NCBI RefSeq assembly: GCF_019511665.1
Contig: NZ_JAEUAW010000004.1
Coordinates: 1 to 64,000 of the forward strand
Origin: Microbacterium jejuense
Lineage (GTDB): Bacteria; Actinomycetota; Actinomycetes; Actinomycetales; Microbacteriaceae
DNA: 64,000 bases
Reading direction: 5' to 3'
The notes under the pieces are model-generated. The model did no database searches and had not been told where the DNA came from. It saw only the letters and a list, made by a program, of their open reading frames with translations. A program made the position numbers and the translations under genes. The first letter of the stretch is position 1, and each line of letters starts with the position of its first letter. Below are positions 27,146-37,258 of this stretch, piece by piece.

Positions 27146-28081
27146 TCAGGCCTCGACGGCGAACGGCTCGGGGTCGCGGGGCGCCCGCGATCCCCACGCC
27201 AGCAGCGCGAGGCCCGCGGCGAGCACGACGAGACCGGCGATCGCGAGCGGTGAGAGCCGTTCGCCCAGCACCACGATCCCCAGGATGCCGGCGGTCAGCG
27301 GCTCGCCGAGCGTCAGTGTCGCGGCCGTGGCCGCCGTCAGCCCGCTGAGGCCCCACGTGAACAGCACGTAGGCGATCGCGATCGTGCCGATGCCGAGCCA
27401 CAGCGCCATCGTGAGCCCGCGGGGCGTGCCGAGCCATGAGAGGTCGACGAACGGCACCGCGACGGCGCACAGCACGGCCGAGCCGGCACCCATGGCGCCC
27501 ACGACCGTGAAGGGGTCCCAGCCGTCGTCGAGCAGGCGCCGCTGCGCGTTCGCGATGACCGCGAACGACGCGCCCGCCCCGATCGAGCCGAGGAGGCCCA
27601 CGGCGTCGGTGCCGCCGCCGGAGCCGGCCTCGCCGCCGAACCCCAGCAGCACGACGCCGAGCGTCGCGAGGGCGGTCGCGCCCATCCACGTCGGGCTCGG
27701 CATCCTTCTGGTCAGCCCCCATTCGAGCAGTCCCGCGAGGATCGGGGCCGAGCCGAGTGCGACGACCGTCCCGACGGCGACGCCGTTGCGCTCGGTGCCC
27801 ACGAAGAACAGCGGCTGGTAGAGCGCCAGGCACGCACCGGTCAGCGCCATGAGCGCGAGCGGTCGCGCGCTCAGCCGCGGGCGGACCGCACCGGAGTGAC
27901 GCCGCGCGTGACGTGCGGCGAGCGTGAAGGCGATGAGCGCGAGCCCCGTGCCCCCGATCACCATGCGCATGACGCCGATCGACAGGGGCGTGGTGCCCTC
28001 GGGACCGAGCGCCTGCGAGGTTCCGGTGGTGCCGAACAGCAGCGCGGCGGCGAGGACGGCGAGGACGTGCAGCACGGTCAA
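27146..28081 (-). CDS. EamA/DMT-family transporter
   Basis: A 311-residue inner-membrane exporter with ten predicted helices in two EamA repeats (starting LHVLAVLAAALLFGTTGTSQ, and TDAVGLLGSIGAGASFAVIA). DMT proteins typically export amino acids or metabolites; the substrate is not predictable. The start is TTG at 28081 or GTG at 28075. It lies 67 bp from the divergent cysS and probably shares a transcript with the GNAT gene at 26632. Confidence 0.85.
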   Translation of the reverse strand: MTVLHVLAVLAAALLFGTTGTSQALGPEGTTPLSIGVMRMVIGGTGLALIAFTLAARHARRHSGAVRPRLSARPLALMALTGACLALYQPLFFVGTERNGVAVGTVVALGSAPILAGLLEWGLTRRMPSPTWMGATALATLGVVLLGFGGEAGSGGGTDAVGLLGSIGAGASFAVIANAQRRLLDDGWDPFTVVGAMGAGSAVLCAVAVPFVDLSWLGTPRGLTMALWLGIGTIAIAYVLFTWGLSGLTAATAATLTLGEPLTAGILGIVVLGERLSPLAIAGLVVLAAGLALLAWGSRAPRDPEPFAVEA

Positions 28082-28147
28082 GTTCTACCAGGCGCACCGG
28101 CCGTCGCGACCCGCTGCTTCCCAGGGGCGCGCCGGTAGGCTGGTGCA

Positions 28148-29575
28148 GTGACGGTTCAGCTCTATGACACCAAGGCGCAGGCCCTGCGCGACTTCGTGCC
28201 GCTCGACCCCGGGAACGTCACGATCTACGTGTGCGGGCCGACCGTCCAGTCCGGACCCCACATCGGGCACCTGCGCGGCGCACTGAGCTTCGACATCCTC
28301 CGTCGCTGGCTCGCGCATCGGTACGGCCGCGTGACGTTCGTGCGCAACGTCACCGACATCGACGACAAGGTGCTCGCCAATGCCACCGACGGTGAGCCGT
28401 GGTGGGCGCTCGCGTACCGCATGGAGCAGGAGTTCACCCGCGCGTACGCCGCGATCGGCATCCTCGCGCCGACGTACGAGCCGCGGGCGACGGCATCCAT
28501 CCCGCAGATGCAGGAGCTGATCCAGCGGCTGATCGACGCCGGGCACGCGTACCCCGCCGACCCCGCCTCGGACGCCGCCGGCGACGTGTACTTCGACGTG
28601 CGCTCGTGGTCCGCCTACGGATCGCTCACCAACCAGTCGCTCGACGCGATGGAGCCCGCCTCGGACGCCGATCCGCGCGGCAAGCGCGACCCGCGCGACT
28701 TCGCGCTGTGGAAGGGCGGCAAGACCGACGAGCCCGCCTCGGCGAGCTGGGAGTCGCCGTGGGGCGCCGGCCGTCCGGGCTGGCACATCGAGTGCTCGGC
28801 GATGTCTCGGCGCTACCTCGGCGACGAGTTCGACATCCACGGCGGCGGGCTCGACCTGCGCTTCCCGCACCACGAGAACGAGCTCGCCCAGTCCACGGCG
28901 GCCGGGGACGCGTTCGCGCGGTACTGGGTGCACAACGGCCTCGTCACGGTCGCCGGGCAGAAGATGTCGAAGTCGCTCTTCAACTTCATCCTCGCCGAGG
29001 ACGTGCTGCGCGAACGCGACCCGCTCGTCGTGCGCTACGCGCTCGCCGCCGCACACTACCGTTCCAGCCTCGACATCACCGCCTCGACCTTCGACGAGGC
29101 AGAGGCCGCGATCGACCGCATCCGGACGTTCCTCGAGCGCGCCGTGCGCACGCTGCGCGACGACGCCGACGACGTGATCGTGGATGCCGTCGTCCCTGCG
29201 CGCTTCGCGGCCGCCCTCGACGACGATCTGGGCGTGCCCCAGGCGCTCGCCGTGCTGCACGAGACGGTGCGCGAGGGCAACACGGCGCTCGACGCGGGCG
29301 ATCGGGATGCCGCCCTTCGTGCCTTCGCGGATGTCGCGGTGATGACCGGCATCCTCGGGATCGACCCCCTCGATCCGCAGTGGCGGGCGGCGGACGCGTC
29401 GGCGGCGGCATCCGCGCTCGACACGCTCGTGAAGACGATGATCGCCCAGCGCGCCGATGCGCGCGCGGCGAAGGACTGGGCGGCGGCCGACCGCATCCGC
29501 GACGCGATCGCGGCGGCGGGCATCGTCCTCGAAGATTCAGCAGACGGAACACACTGGAGTTACAGCGATGGCTAA
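28148..29575 (+). CDS. cysS: Cysteine-tRNA ligase
   Basis: A 475-residue class I aminoacyl-tRNA synthetase. Seen are [20 protein letters not shown] with the HIGH motif, zinc ligands in [13 protein letters not shown] and [17 protein letters not shown], and the KMSKS loop [11 protein letters not shown]. The DALR-type anticodon region is C-terminal. The GTG start at 28148 fits. Its end overlaps the rlmB start by 8 bp, so the two are coupled; cysS-rlmB is a conserved actinobacterial pair. Confidence 0.97.
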   Translation: MTVQLYDTKAQALRDFVPLDPGNVTIYVCGPTVQSGPHIGHLRGALSFDILRRWLAHRYGRVTFVRNVTDIDDKVLANATDGEPWWALAYRMEQEFTRAYAAIGILAPTYEPRATASIPQMQELIQRLIDAGHAYPADPASDAAGDVYFDVRSWSAYGSLTNQSLDAMEPASDADPRGKRDPRDFALWKGGKTDEPASASWESPWGAGRPGWHIECSAMSRRYLGDEFDIHGGGLDLRFPHHENELAQSTAAGDAFARYWVHNGLVTVAGQKMSKSLFNFILAEDVLRERDPLVVRYALAAAHYRSSLDITASTFDEAEAAIDRIRTFLERAVRTLRDDADDVIVDAVVPARFAAALDDDLGVPQALAVLHETVREGNTALDAGDRDAALRAFADVAVMTGILGIDPLDPQWRAADASAAASALDTLVKTMIAQRADARAAKDWAAADRIRDAIAAAGIVLEDSADGTHWSYSDG

Positions 29576-30572
29576 GCCAGGCCGCCCCGGAGCGGGCAAC
29601 AGCAAGAAGAAGGGCGCCCAGAAGGGCACCGGCGGGCACAGCCGCAAGGCGCTGGAGGGGCGCGGCCCGACCCCGAAGGCCGAGGACCGCGCCTGGCACG
29701 TCGCCGGCAAGCGGAAGGCCGCGGCCGAGCGCTACGCCGCCGCAGGCGGCAAGGGCAAGCCCGGCCAGAAGCCCCAGGGGTCGAACCCGAACCGGTCGGG
29801 CAAGTCGAAGGCCGGTGACGACACCGAGACCGTCACTGGGCGCAACTCGGTGCTCGAGGCGCTGCGCGCGAAGATCCCGGCCACGGCGTTCTACATCGCG
29901 CAGCGGGTCGAGATGGACGACCGCGTGAAAGAGATGCTGTCGATCGCGACCCACCGCGGCATCCCCGTGCTCGAGGTCACCCGCCCCGAGCTCGACCGCA
30001 TGGCGGGCTTCGACGGCGTCCACCAGGGCGTCGCGCTCAAGGTGCCGCCGTACGAGTACGCGCACCCTCAGGACCTGCTCGAAGAGATCATCGACGGCGG
30101 CGCCGTGCCGCTGCTGATCGCTCTCGACGGCGTCACGGATCCCCGCAACCTCGGCGCCATCATCCGCTCCACCGCGGCGTTCGGCGGTCAGGGAGTGATC
30201 GTGCCCCAGCGCCGTTCGGCGGGCGTCAACTCGGCCGCGTGGAAGACCAGCGCCGGTGCGGCCGCGCGCATCCCGGTCGCCGTCGCACCGAACCTGACGA
30301 CGACGCTCAAGGAGTTCAAGAAGCAGGGCGTGTTCGTGCTCGGCCTCGACGGCGGCGGCGACGTGTCGCTTCCGGCGCTGCAGCTCGCAGACCGGCCGGT
30401 CGTGATCGTCGTGGGCTCCGAGGGCAAGGGGCTCTCGCGCCTGGTCACCGAGACGTGCGACCAGATCGTGTCGATCCCGATCTCGTCGGCCACCGAATCG
30501 CTGAACGCCGGCATCGCGGCGTCCGTCGCCCTGTACCAGGTGTCGTCGCTGCGCAGCGGCCAGCTGGCCTGA
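29568..30572 (+). CDS. rlmB: 23S rRNA (guanosine-2'-O-)-methyltransferase RlmB family
   Basis: A 334-residue SPOUT/TrmH-family methyltransferase. The N-terminal 85 residues are a basic, Gly/Lys-rich extension ([19 protein letters not shown]). A substrate-binding domain follows (GRNSVLEALRAKIPATAFYI), then the knotted catalytic domain with LDGVTDPRNLGAIIRSTAAF, VVGSEGKGLSRLV and IPISSATESLNAGIAASVAL, the three SPOUT motifs. The start at 29568 has GGAG upstream and lies inside the cysS end. It modifies the large-subunit rRNA, probably at the G2251 position by family analogy. Confidence 0.93.
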   Translation: MAKPGRPGAGNSKKKGAQKGTGGHSRKALEGRGPTPKAEDRAWHVAGKRKAAAERYAAAGGKGKPGQKPQGSNPNRSGKSKAGDDTETVTGRNSVLEALRAKIPATAFYIAQRVEMDDRVKEMLSIATHRGIPVLEVTRPELDRMAGFDGVHQGVALKVPPYEYAHPQDLLEEIIDGGAVPLLIALDGVTDPRNLGAIIRSTAAFGGQGVIVPQRRSAGVNSAAWKTSAGAAARIPVAVAPNLTTTLKEFKKQGVFVLGLDGGGDVSLPALQLADRPVVIVVGSEGKGLSRLVTETCDQIVSIPISSATESLNAGIAASVALYQVSSLRSGQLA

Positions 30573-30597
30573 TCCACCACACCGAAAGGCTCACGCA

Positions 30598-31242
30598 ATG
30601 GCTCGCATCGCCGTCATCGGAGGCTCCGGCTACGCCGGCCGTCACATCGTCGCCGAGGCGGTGAGCCGCGGGCACACCGTGCTGTCGATCGCGCGGCGCA
30701 TCCCGAGCGAGCGCCAGCCCGGTGCCATGTACATCGAGGGGTCGTTGACCGACGTCCCCTCGCTGCTCGCACAGCTCCAGGGTGTGGACGTCGTCGTCTC
30801 GGCGGTCGCCCCGCGCGGCGACATGGCGGGGCTCGTGCGCCCGAACATCGCGGCGCTCGTGTCGGCCCTGCCCGAGGGCGTGCGTATCGGCGTGATCGGC
30901 GGTGCGGGCGGCAGCCTCGTGACGGAGGGCGGCCAGCGCCTGGTGGACCTGCCGACCTTCTCGGAGGACTACAAGCCCGAGGCGCTCGAAGCGCTCGGCG
31001 TGCTCGAGGACCTGCAGTCGCTGTCGCCGGACGCTGCCGACTGGTTCTACATCCACCCGGCCGGCGGCTTCGGCGCGTGGAACCCGGGGGAGCGCACCGG
31101 CGAGTACCGCACGGGCGGCGACGTCGTCGTCACCGACGCGGAGGGCGAGTCGTACATCTCGGGGCCCGACCTCGCCGTCGCCATCGTCGACGAGATCGAG
31201 AACCCGCGGCACTCGCGCCGCCGCTTCACCGTCGGCTACTGA
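30598..31242 (+). CDS. NAD(P)-binding Rossmann-fold protein (atypical SDR)
   Basis: A 214-residue atypical short-chain dehydrogenase with nucleotide-binding GGSGYAGRHIVAEAVSRGH at about 8-26. It belongs to the NmrA/YwnB-like group, in which the active-site YxxxK is often lost; here it is not visible. The later WFYIHPAGGFGAWNPGER and TVGY end resemble YwnB/Rv-type quinone reductase-like proteins. It follows rlmB after 25 bp with a good ribosome site (GAAAGG). The substrate is unknown. Confidence 0.85.
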   Translation: MARIAVIGGSGYAGRHIVAEAVSRGHTVLSIARRIPSERQPGAMYIEGSLTDVPSLLAQLQGVDVVVSAVAPRGDMAGLVRPNIAALVSALPEGVRIGVIGGAGGSLVTEGGQRLVDLPTFSEDYKPEALEALGVLEDLQSLSPDAADWFYIHPAGGFGAWNPGERTGEYRTGGDVVVTDAEGESYISGPDLAVAIVDEIENPRHSRRRFTVGY

Positions 31243-31256
31243 CGGCGGGTCTCCGG

Positions 31257-32567
31257 TCAGACGAGGTCGCGCCAGTCGATGTCGTCGTCCTCGTCGTCAT
31301 CGACGATGGGGCTCGATGACGTGATGACCGGCAGCGAGACCGTCTCGGTCGGCGGACCCATGAGGGTCGCCTCGTCACGACGGTGGCGCAGGACGTTGTC
31401 GATGTAGCTCGACAGCGCCTCTGCGAGCGGCACCGACTTGCCCTTCGCCTGCGACAGGTACCAGCGGTGCTCGAGCAGCTGATGGAAGACCTCGGCAGGC
31501 TCCAGCTTCGCGCGCAGGTCCCACGGGATCGCCTTGACGACCGGCTCGAACACCCGCGTCAGCCATTCGTGCGCGGCCATCTCCTCGTCGTCTCCGAGCC
31601 TCGAGACGCGCACCCGGAACTCGTCCAGATCGTTCAGCAGGCGGCGCGCCTGGTTCTCTTCGACGTCGAGACCGGTCAGCCGCAGCAGACGGCGCTGGTG
31701 GTGCCCGGCATCCACCACCTTCGGCTGGATCGAGACACGCGTGCCGTCCGCGGTCGTCTGGATCGACATCTCGCCGATGTCGAAGCCGAGGTCGTTCAGG
31801 CGCTGGACGCGCTGCGTGAGACGCCAGGCCTCGTCGGCGCGGAACGACTCCTCGTCGGTGAGGGCGGCCCACAGCGAATGGTACGACGACACGATGCCGT
31901 CGGCGATCGCGACGGCGTCGACGCCGCCTTCGAGGCGCCCACCGGCCTCGAGGTCCATGATCTCGCCCGCGATGTTGGTGCGGGCGACGTCGAGGTCGTG
32001 CGCGCGCTGGCCGGGTGTGAGGCCGCTCTCGTGCAGCTCGCCGGTCTCGGCGTCGACGAGGTACGCGGCGAAGGCGCCGGCGTCGCGGCGGAACAGCGTG
32101 TTGGACAGCGACACGTCGCCCCAGAAGAAGCCGACGTTGTGCAGGCGCACGAGCAGCAGCGCCAGGGCGTCCACGAGCCGCGTGGCGGTGTCGGGGCGCA
32201 GCACCTGGGTGAACAGCGCGCGGTAGGGGAGCGAGAACTTCAGATGCGCCGTGACGAGCGCCGCCGGGAGCGGTGTGCCGTCGGCATCCTTCCGTCCCGC
32301 GATGACGGCGACCCGTTCGACGCACGGGACGTCGAGACGGGCGAGGTTGCCGAGCATGTCGTACTCGCGCCGCGCCATCGCCCCGGTCGTCTCTTTGATC
32401 GCGACGACGCGGCCCGACAGGTTCGCGAAACGGACGAGGTGGCGTGAGATGCCCTTGGGGAGGAAGACGATGTGGTTCGAGGGCCACTCGCCGAGCGGTG
32501 TCGACCACGGCAGGGTGAGCAGGCCGGGATCGACACTGCTCGCGGTGATGCTCAACGCGTCGGACAA
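31257..32567 (-). CDS. DUF4032 protein with kinase-like core
   Basis: A 436-residue cytoplasmic protein of the DUF4032 family. The middle looks like a protein-kinase/LPS-kinase fold: VVAIKETTGAMARREYDMLG (possible ATP lysine) and VRLHNVGFFWGDVSLSNTLF with a GDxxxxN catalytic-loop pattern, then AYLVDAETGELHESG. The activity is untested in my knowledge. The start is TTG 32567 with GAGGAGG upstream. It converges on the NAD-binding gene at 30598 and lies beside the sugar-ABC ATPase gene. Confidence 0.8.
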   Translation of the reverse strand: MSDALSITASSVDPGLLTLPWSTPLGEWPSNHIVFLPKGISRHLVRFANLSGRVVAIKETTGAMARREYDMLGNLARLDVPCVERVAVIAGRKDADGTPLPAALVTAHLKFSLPYRALFTQVLRPDTATRLVDALALLLVRLHNVGFFWGDVSLSNTLFRRDAGAFAAYLVDAETGELHESGLTPGQRAHDLDVARTNIAGEIMDLEAGGRLEGGVDAVAIADGIVSSYHSLWAALTDEESFRADEAWRLTQRVQRLNDLGFDIGEMSIQTTADGTRVSIQPKVVDAGHHQRRLLRLTGLDVEENQARRLLNDLDEFRVRVSRLGDDEEMAAHEWLTRVFEPVVKAIPWDLRAKLEPAEVFHQLLEHRWYLSQAKGKSVPLAEALSSYIDNVLRHRRDEATLMGPPTETVSLPVITSSSPIVDDDEDDDIDWRDLV

Positions 32568-32653
32568 CGCGCCTCCTCGTCGTCAGGTTCGGCGGGAACA
32601 GCGCGACGGCGCGGGGGGAGTGACTCCCGCCCGCGCCGTCGCGAAGGAACTGC

Positions 32654-33757
<1,104 letters not shown>

Positions 33758-34009
33758 GTTCTCTTCTCCTTCACCGGCAGGTACGTGCCGGACGATCCGT
33801 AGTGATGGAATGAGCGGGGGCTTTCCCGCACGCCCGTCATCGGGCGCTCGCATCAGTATGCCACGCGCCATGACACACCGCGCACGGAGGTTGCGTCTGG
33901 GCATTTCCCAGGGTGGCTGGCTAGCATCGTGGACGGCCGCTTTCCCGTGTGGCCCCGCGCAGTTTCTCCGCCCCGCAGCCCGCGAGACGGCTTCGCCACG
34001 AGAGGTTCC

Positions 34010-34960
34010 ATGTCGAGCGACGAGTCAACGAACGCCGCGTCCAGCGAGCGCCGAGACGCCGTGCGCGAGAAGGCGCAGCAGGTGAAGGCGCGCCAGTCGC
34101 GTGCCCGGGCCATCCGCCGGACGACGCTGGTCACCCTGGGTGTCGCCGTGATCGCTGCGGTGGCCGTCGTGGTGACGTGGACCGTCTCTTCGAGCGCCTC
34201 CAAGCCGATGGCCGATCCGTCGAACGTGGCGGGCGGCTTCGTGGTCACCGGCGTGACGGGCACCGGCGTGCCGACGACCGAGAACGGTGCCGGCGCGGCC
34301 GAGGCGACGCCCGCCCCGACAGGCGACGCGGCAGCGACGGCGGCGGAGCCGACCCCGACGGCGACGCCGACAGAGGCCCCGGCCGTCGACATCCGCGTCT
34401 ACGTCGACTACCTGTCGAGCGGATCCCGCGACTTCCAGGTCGCCAACGTCAAGCAGCTGTCGCAGTGGGTGGACTCGGGTGCGGCGACGCTGACCTACTA
34501 CCCGGTGGCGATGCTCACGGCGAAGTCCAACGGCACGAAGTACTCGCTCCGCGCCGCCGGCGCCGCCGCGTGCGTCGCACAGAACTCGCCGGACTACTTC
34601 TTCGCGTTCAACAACGCGCTGCTCACGCAGCAGCCGAGCGTCGACTCCGACGGGCTCAGCGACTCGGAGCTGGCCGACCTCGCGCAGGCGGTGGGCGTCG
34701 ACGGGCCCAAGGTGGTGCGCAGCTGCATCGAGTCGCAGTCGTACGCGCCGTGGGTCAAGACCGCGACCGAGCAGGCGCTCAAGGAGCTTCCCGATTCGGG
34801 CGGCGTCGCCCTCACCGCGACCCCGATGATCCTCGTCAACGGCACGCAGTACGTCGGCAAGATCGACGACCCCAAGGAGTTCGCGCAGTTCGTGCTGACG
34901 GTCGCGAGCGACTCGTACTACAAGGCGACGCCCACGCCGACGGTCACCCCCGCACCGTGA
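34010..34960 (+). CDS. DsbA-like membrane-anchored protein lacking CXXC
   Basis: A 316-residue protein with one N-terminal membrane helix (about 40-63, TTLVTLGVAVIAAVAVVVTW), a Thr/Pro/Ala linker and a thioredoxin-like domain (about 120-300) resembling DsbA/ScsC-type proteins (VRVYVDYL, TPMILVNGTQYVG). In catalytic relatives the strand is followed by CxxC; here it reads DYLSSGSRDF with no cysteine. The domain keeps two other cysteines (ACVAQN, RSCIES). It is therefore probably not a normal disulfide oxidase. ATG 34010 begins the basic pre-membrane segment. It is followed by a hairpin and tRNA-Thr. Confidence 0.8.
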   Translation: MSSDESTNAASSERRDAVREKAQQVKARQSRARAIRRTTLVTLGVAVIAAVAVVVTWTVSSSASKPMADPSNVAGGFVVTGVTGTGVPTTENGAGAAEATPAPTGDAAATAAEPTPTATPTEAPAVDIRVYVDYLSSGSRDFQVANVKQLSQWVDSGAATLTYYPVAMLTAKSNGTKYSLRAAGAAACVAQNSPDYFFAFNNALLTQQPSVDSDGLSDSELADLAQAVGVDGPKVVRSCIESQSYAPWVKTATEQALKELPDSGGVALTATPMILVNGTQYVGKIDDPKEFAQFVLTVASDSYYKATPTPTVTPAP

Positions 34961-34989
34961 CCCGCGGCGCCCGTGATGACGGGCGCGGG
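34961..34989 (+). terminator. Terminator hairpin before tRNA-Thr
   Basis: GCGCCCGT (34967-34974) pairs with ACGGGCGC (34979-34986) around GATG, with a partial CCC/GGG extension. It directly follows the stop of the DsbA-like gene. Confidence 0.65.
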
Positions 34990-35015
34990 ACGGGCGCCGC
35001 TAGACTGGGCGCTCT

Positions 35016-35088
35016 GCCGGCTTGGCGCAATTGGTAGCGCACCGTACTTGTAATACGGGGGTTGCAGGTTCAAGTCCTGTAGCCGGCA
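35016..35088 (+). tRNA. tRNA-Thr (anticodon TGT)
   Basis: A complete cloverleaf. The acceptor stem is GCCGGCT with AGCCGGC, and the D-arm is in GGCGCAATTGGTAGCGC. The anticodon stem is CCGTA with TACGG and loop CTTGTAA, giving anticodon TGT at 35049-35051, which reads ACA. The T-arm is GCAGG/CCTGT with TTCAAGT. The discriminator is A at 35088. The terminal CCA is not fully encoded; the sequence continues CCG. Confidence 0.95.
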
Positions 35089-35116
35089 CCGACGATGTGG
35101 CGCCGAACGCGGCGGT

Positions 35117-35401
35117 TCAGACCCTGTGCACGCTCAGCAGCTGCCATCCCTCGGGCACCTTCGCCTCCAGGGCGGCCTGGTCTTCGGCCTCGATCTGCTC
35201 GACGCCGTCGCGACGCGCGATGGTGGCCGTCGAGGTGAGCAGCTGCGAGCCCTTCGGCATCGCGGCGGGCACGTCGACGACCATCCAGCCGGCGGGCAGC
35301 TGCGCGTCCACGGCGGCGCGGAGGGCGGCGAGCGACTCGCCCTGCACCTCGAACGTGCGGGTCTCGACGGGACGGATGCGACCGATCAGCATGCCCTCCA
35401 C
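35117..35401 (-). CDS. Small conserved protein, 94 aa
   Basis: A 94-residue soluble protein with two similar segments: GESLAALRAAVDAQLPAGWM and AEDQAALEAKVPEGWQLLSV, each ending in a Gly-Trp, which suggests an internal duplication. I do not recognise a family function. The GTG start at 35401 has only weak support; the ATG at 35392 has GGAGGG too close upstream. It lies just after tRNA-Thr on the opposite strand. Confidence 0.6.
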   Translation of the reverse strand: MEGMLIGRIRPVETRTFEVQGESLAALRAAVDAQLPAGWMVVDVPAAMPKGSQLLTSTATIARRDGVEQIEAEDQAALEAKVPEGWQLLSVHRV

Positions 35402-35440
35402 TCTACGAAGAGGGGACGGCGTCCTCGGCGGCGGCGCGGG

Positions 35441-36103
35441 TCAGTCGGCCGGCACGAACGTGATCGTGACGGGCGTCGCGCCGGTCGCGCGGTCGAACAC
35501 GATGTTTCCCGTGATCCTCGCGGGGCCGCCCTCCGACGGGCCGATCTGCGCCGTGAACGTCTCGCCGTCGCCGGTCCGGTTGAACTCGCCGAGCTGTGCC
35601 GTCAGCGGATCCAGCTGTGCGGCATCCCAGCCGAAGTCCGGGCCGAGCGCACGCAGGTAGTTCAGCGCTCCGCTCCAGTTGCTGGTCACGTCGGGGACGA
35701 ACGTGATCGATGCCAGCTCGCCGTCGACGCTCGTGGCGGTGAGGCCCGAGATGTCGTCCAGCACGTACAGCTCGTCGCCCGCGGCGACGACGGCGCGCAC
35801 CGGGCGACGGAACTCCGCGGACTTCTCGCCGTCGGCGGGCAGTCCGAGCTCGGCGGCAGACAGGCCGCCCTCGCCGATGCGCACCTTGAACGTCCCCGAG
35901 ACGTTGACGTAGTCGAAGCCGGTGTCGGTGAGCATGCTCGATCCGTCCGAGGCCCGCTGATCGTCGGATGCCGCCGGTCGATCCTGTGCCCACCACGAAC
36001 CCTGGATCGCGAGGGAGGCGACCACGACGCCCGCGATGATCAGCACGAGCACCGTGGCGGGAAGCCACGTGAGGAGTGTTCGGGTTCGCGACGAGACGGG
36101 CAC
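35441..36103 (-). CDS. Membrane-anchored hypothetical protein, 220 aa
   Basis: A 220-residue protein with one N-terminal membrane helix (about 10-33, WLPATVLVLIIAGVVVASLA) and a large outer domain with alternating beta stretches (VDGELASITFVPD, ARITGNIVFDRAT, VTITFVPAD). The two strand-rich repeats near 110 and 200 look related. No domain is recognised. GTG 36103 is chosen because it precedes a basic segment (SSRTRT) and then the helix. It is divergent from the DMT gene at 36179, 75 bp away. Confidence 0.7.
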   Translation of the reverse strand: MPVSSRTRTLLTWLPATVLVLIIAGVVVASLAIQGSWWAQDRPAASDDQRASDGSSMLTDTGFDYVNVSGTFKVRIGEGGLSAAELGLPADGEKSAEFRRPVRAVVAAGDELYVLDDISGLTATSVDGELASITFVPDVTSNWSGALNYLRALGPDFGWDAAQLDPLTAQLGEFNRTGDGETFTAQIGPSEGGPARITGNIVFDRATGATPVTITFVPAD

Positions 36104-36178
36104 GTTCCAGGGTAACTCCCGCGCTCCGAGGCGCGGGAGGCGGCGGGACCCCACGCGACGGCAGGGCATGATTGTTCG

Positions 36179-37144
36179 GTGACCGAACGCCGCCTGCCCG
36201 CCTGGATGGGCCTCGGCGCGGCGGCCGTCATCGGCGTCCTCACGGCGATCCAGGCGCGCATCAACGGCCAGCTCGGCACGCGGCTGGGCGACGGCTTCAC
36301 CGCTGCCGTCATCTCGTTCGGCTCCGGGCTCGTGGTGCTGATCGTGCTCTCGCTCGTCATCCCGCAGGGCCGCCGCGGCTTCGCGGCGCTGGTGGCCGGA
36401 CTGCGGCGACGCGAACCGGACGGGCGGCGGGGCATCCCGTTCTGGATGCTGTGCGGCGGGATCGCCGGCGCGCTCTCGGTCGCGACGCAGTCGCTCGCGG
36501 TCGGCATCATCGGCGTCGCGCTGTTCACGGTCGGCGTCGTCGCCGGGCAGACGGTGAGCGGACTGCTGCTCGACCGTTCCGGCATCGGGCCCGCCGGCGT
36601 CGTCGCGGTGACGCCCGCGCGACTCGTCGGGGGAGCGCTCGCGATGCTCGCCGCCGCCGTGTCGCTCGCGGGCGGCGTGCACGCACCGCCCGTGCTCATC
36701 GTGCTGCCGTTCCTCGTCGGCGCGGGCATCGCCTGGCAGTCCGCCGTCAACGGACGCCTGCGCCAGCGCGTCGGCACGCCGCTGACCGCCACGCTCGTCA
36801 ACTTCATCGGCGGCACGGTCGTCCTCGGCGTCGCGGAGCTCGTGCACTCGTTCACCGTGGCGCCCCCGCCGACGGAGTACCCGGCCGAGCCGTGGCTCTA
36901 CATCGGCGGCGTCATCGGCGTGACCTACATCTTCCTCGCCGCCGCGCTCGTGCCCTACACCGGCGTGCTGCTGCTCGGGCTCGGCACCGTCGTCGGGCAG
37001 GTCGTGACGTCCGTGGTGATCGATGCGCTGTGGCCCACTGCTGCCGCTCCCGCACTGTGGCAGTCGCTGCTGATGTCGTCGCTCGCGATCCTGTCTGTCG
37101 TGGTCGCCGCCGTGCCCTGGCGCTGGACGCGCGGCGGGCGCTGA
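36179..37144 (+). CDS. DMT-family transporter with two DUF606 (YdcZ) halves
   Basis: A 321-residue membrane protein with about ten helices, built of two YdcZ-like halves: ITAIQARINGQLGTRLG-type start (VLTAIQARINGQLGTRLGDG) and a second copy AWQSAVNGRLRQRVGTP. Both have the conserved QxxxNGxL-RVGTP pattern. Single-domain YdcZ proteins form dimers, so this is a natural fusion. The substrate is unknown. The GTG start at 36179 fits a minimal leader. Confidence 0.85.
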   Translation: MTERRLPAWMGLGAAAVIGVLTAIQARINGQLGTRLGDGFTAAVISFGSGLVVLIVLSLVIPQGRRGFAALVAGLRRREPDGRRGIPFWMLCGGIAGALSVATQSLAVGIIGVALFTVGVVAGQTVSGLLLDRSGIGPAGVVAVTPARLVGGALAMLAAAVSLAGGVHAPPVLIVLPFLVGAGIAWQSAVNGRLRQRVGTPLTATLVNFIGGTVVLGVAELVHSFTVAPPPTEYPAEPWLYIGGVIGVTYIFLAAALVPYTGVLLLGLGTVVGQVVTSVVIDALWPTAAAPALWQSLLMSSLAILSVVVAAVPWRWTRGGR

Positions 37145-37258
37145 GGCCGCAGCACCGGCTCGGCGGCCCGACGCACCCGGCTCGGGAGCGTGATGGAATG
37201 GAGAGGCCCGGCCCGCCGGTACCCCGACCGCGCCACGAGCCGACGAAGAAAGAGTGAG

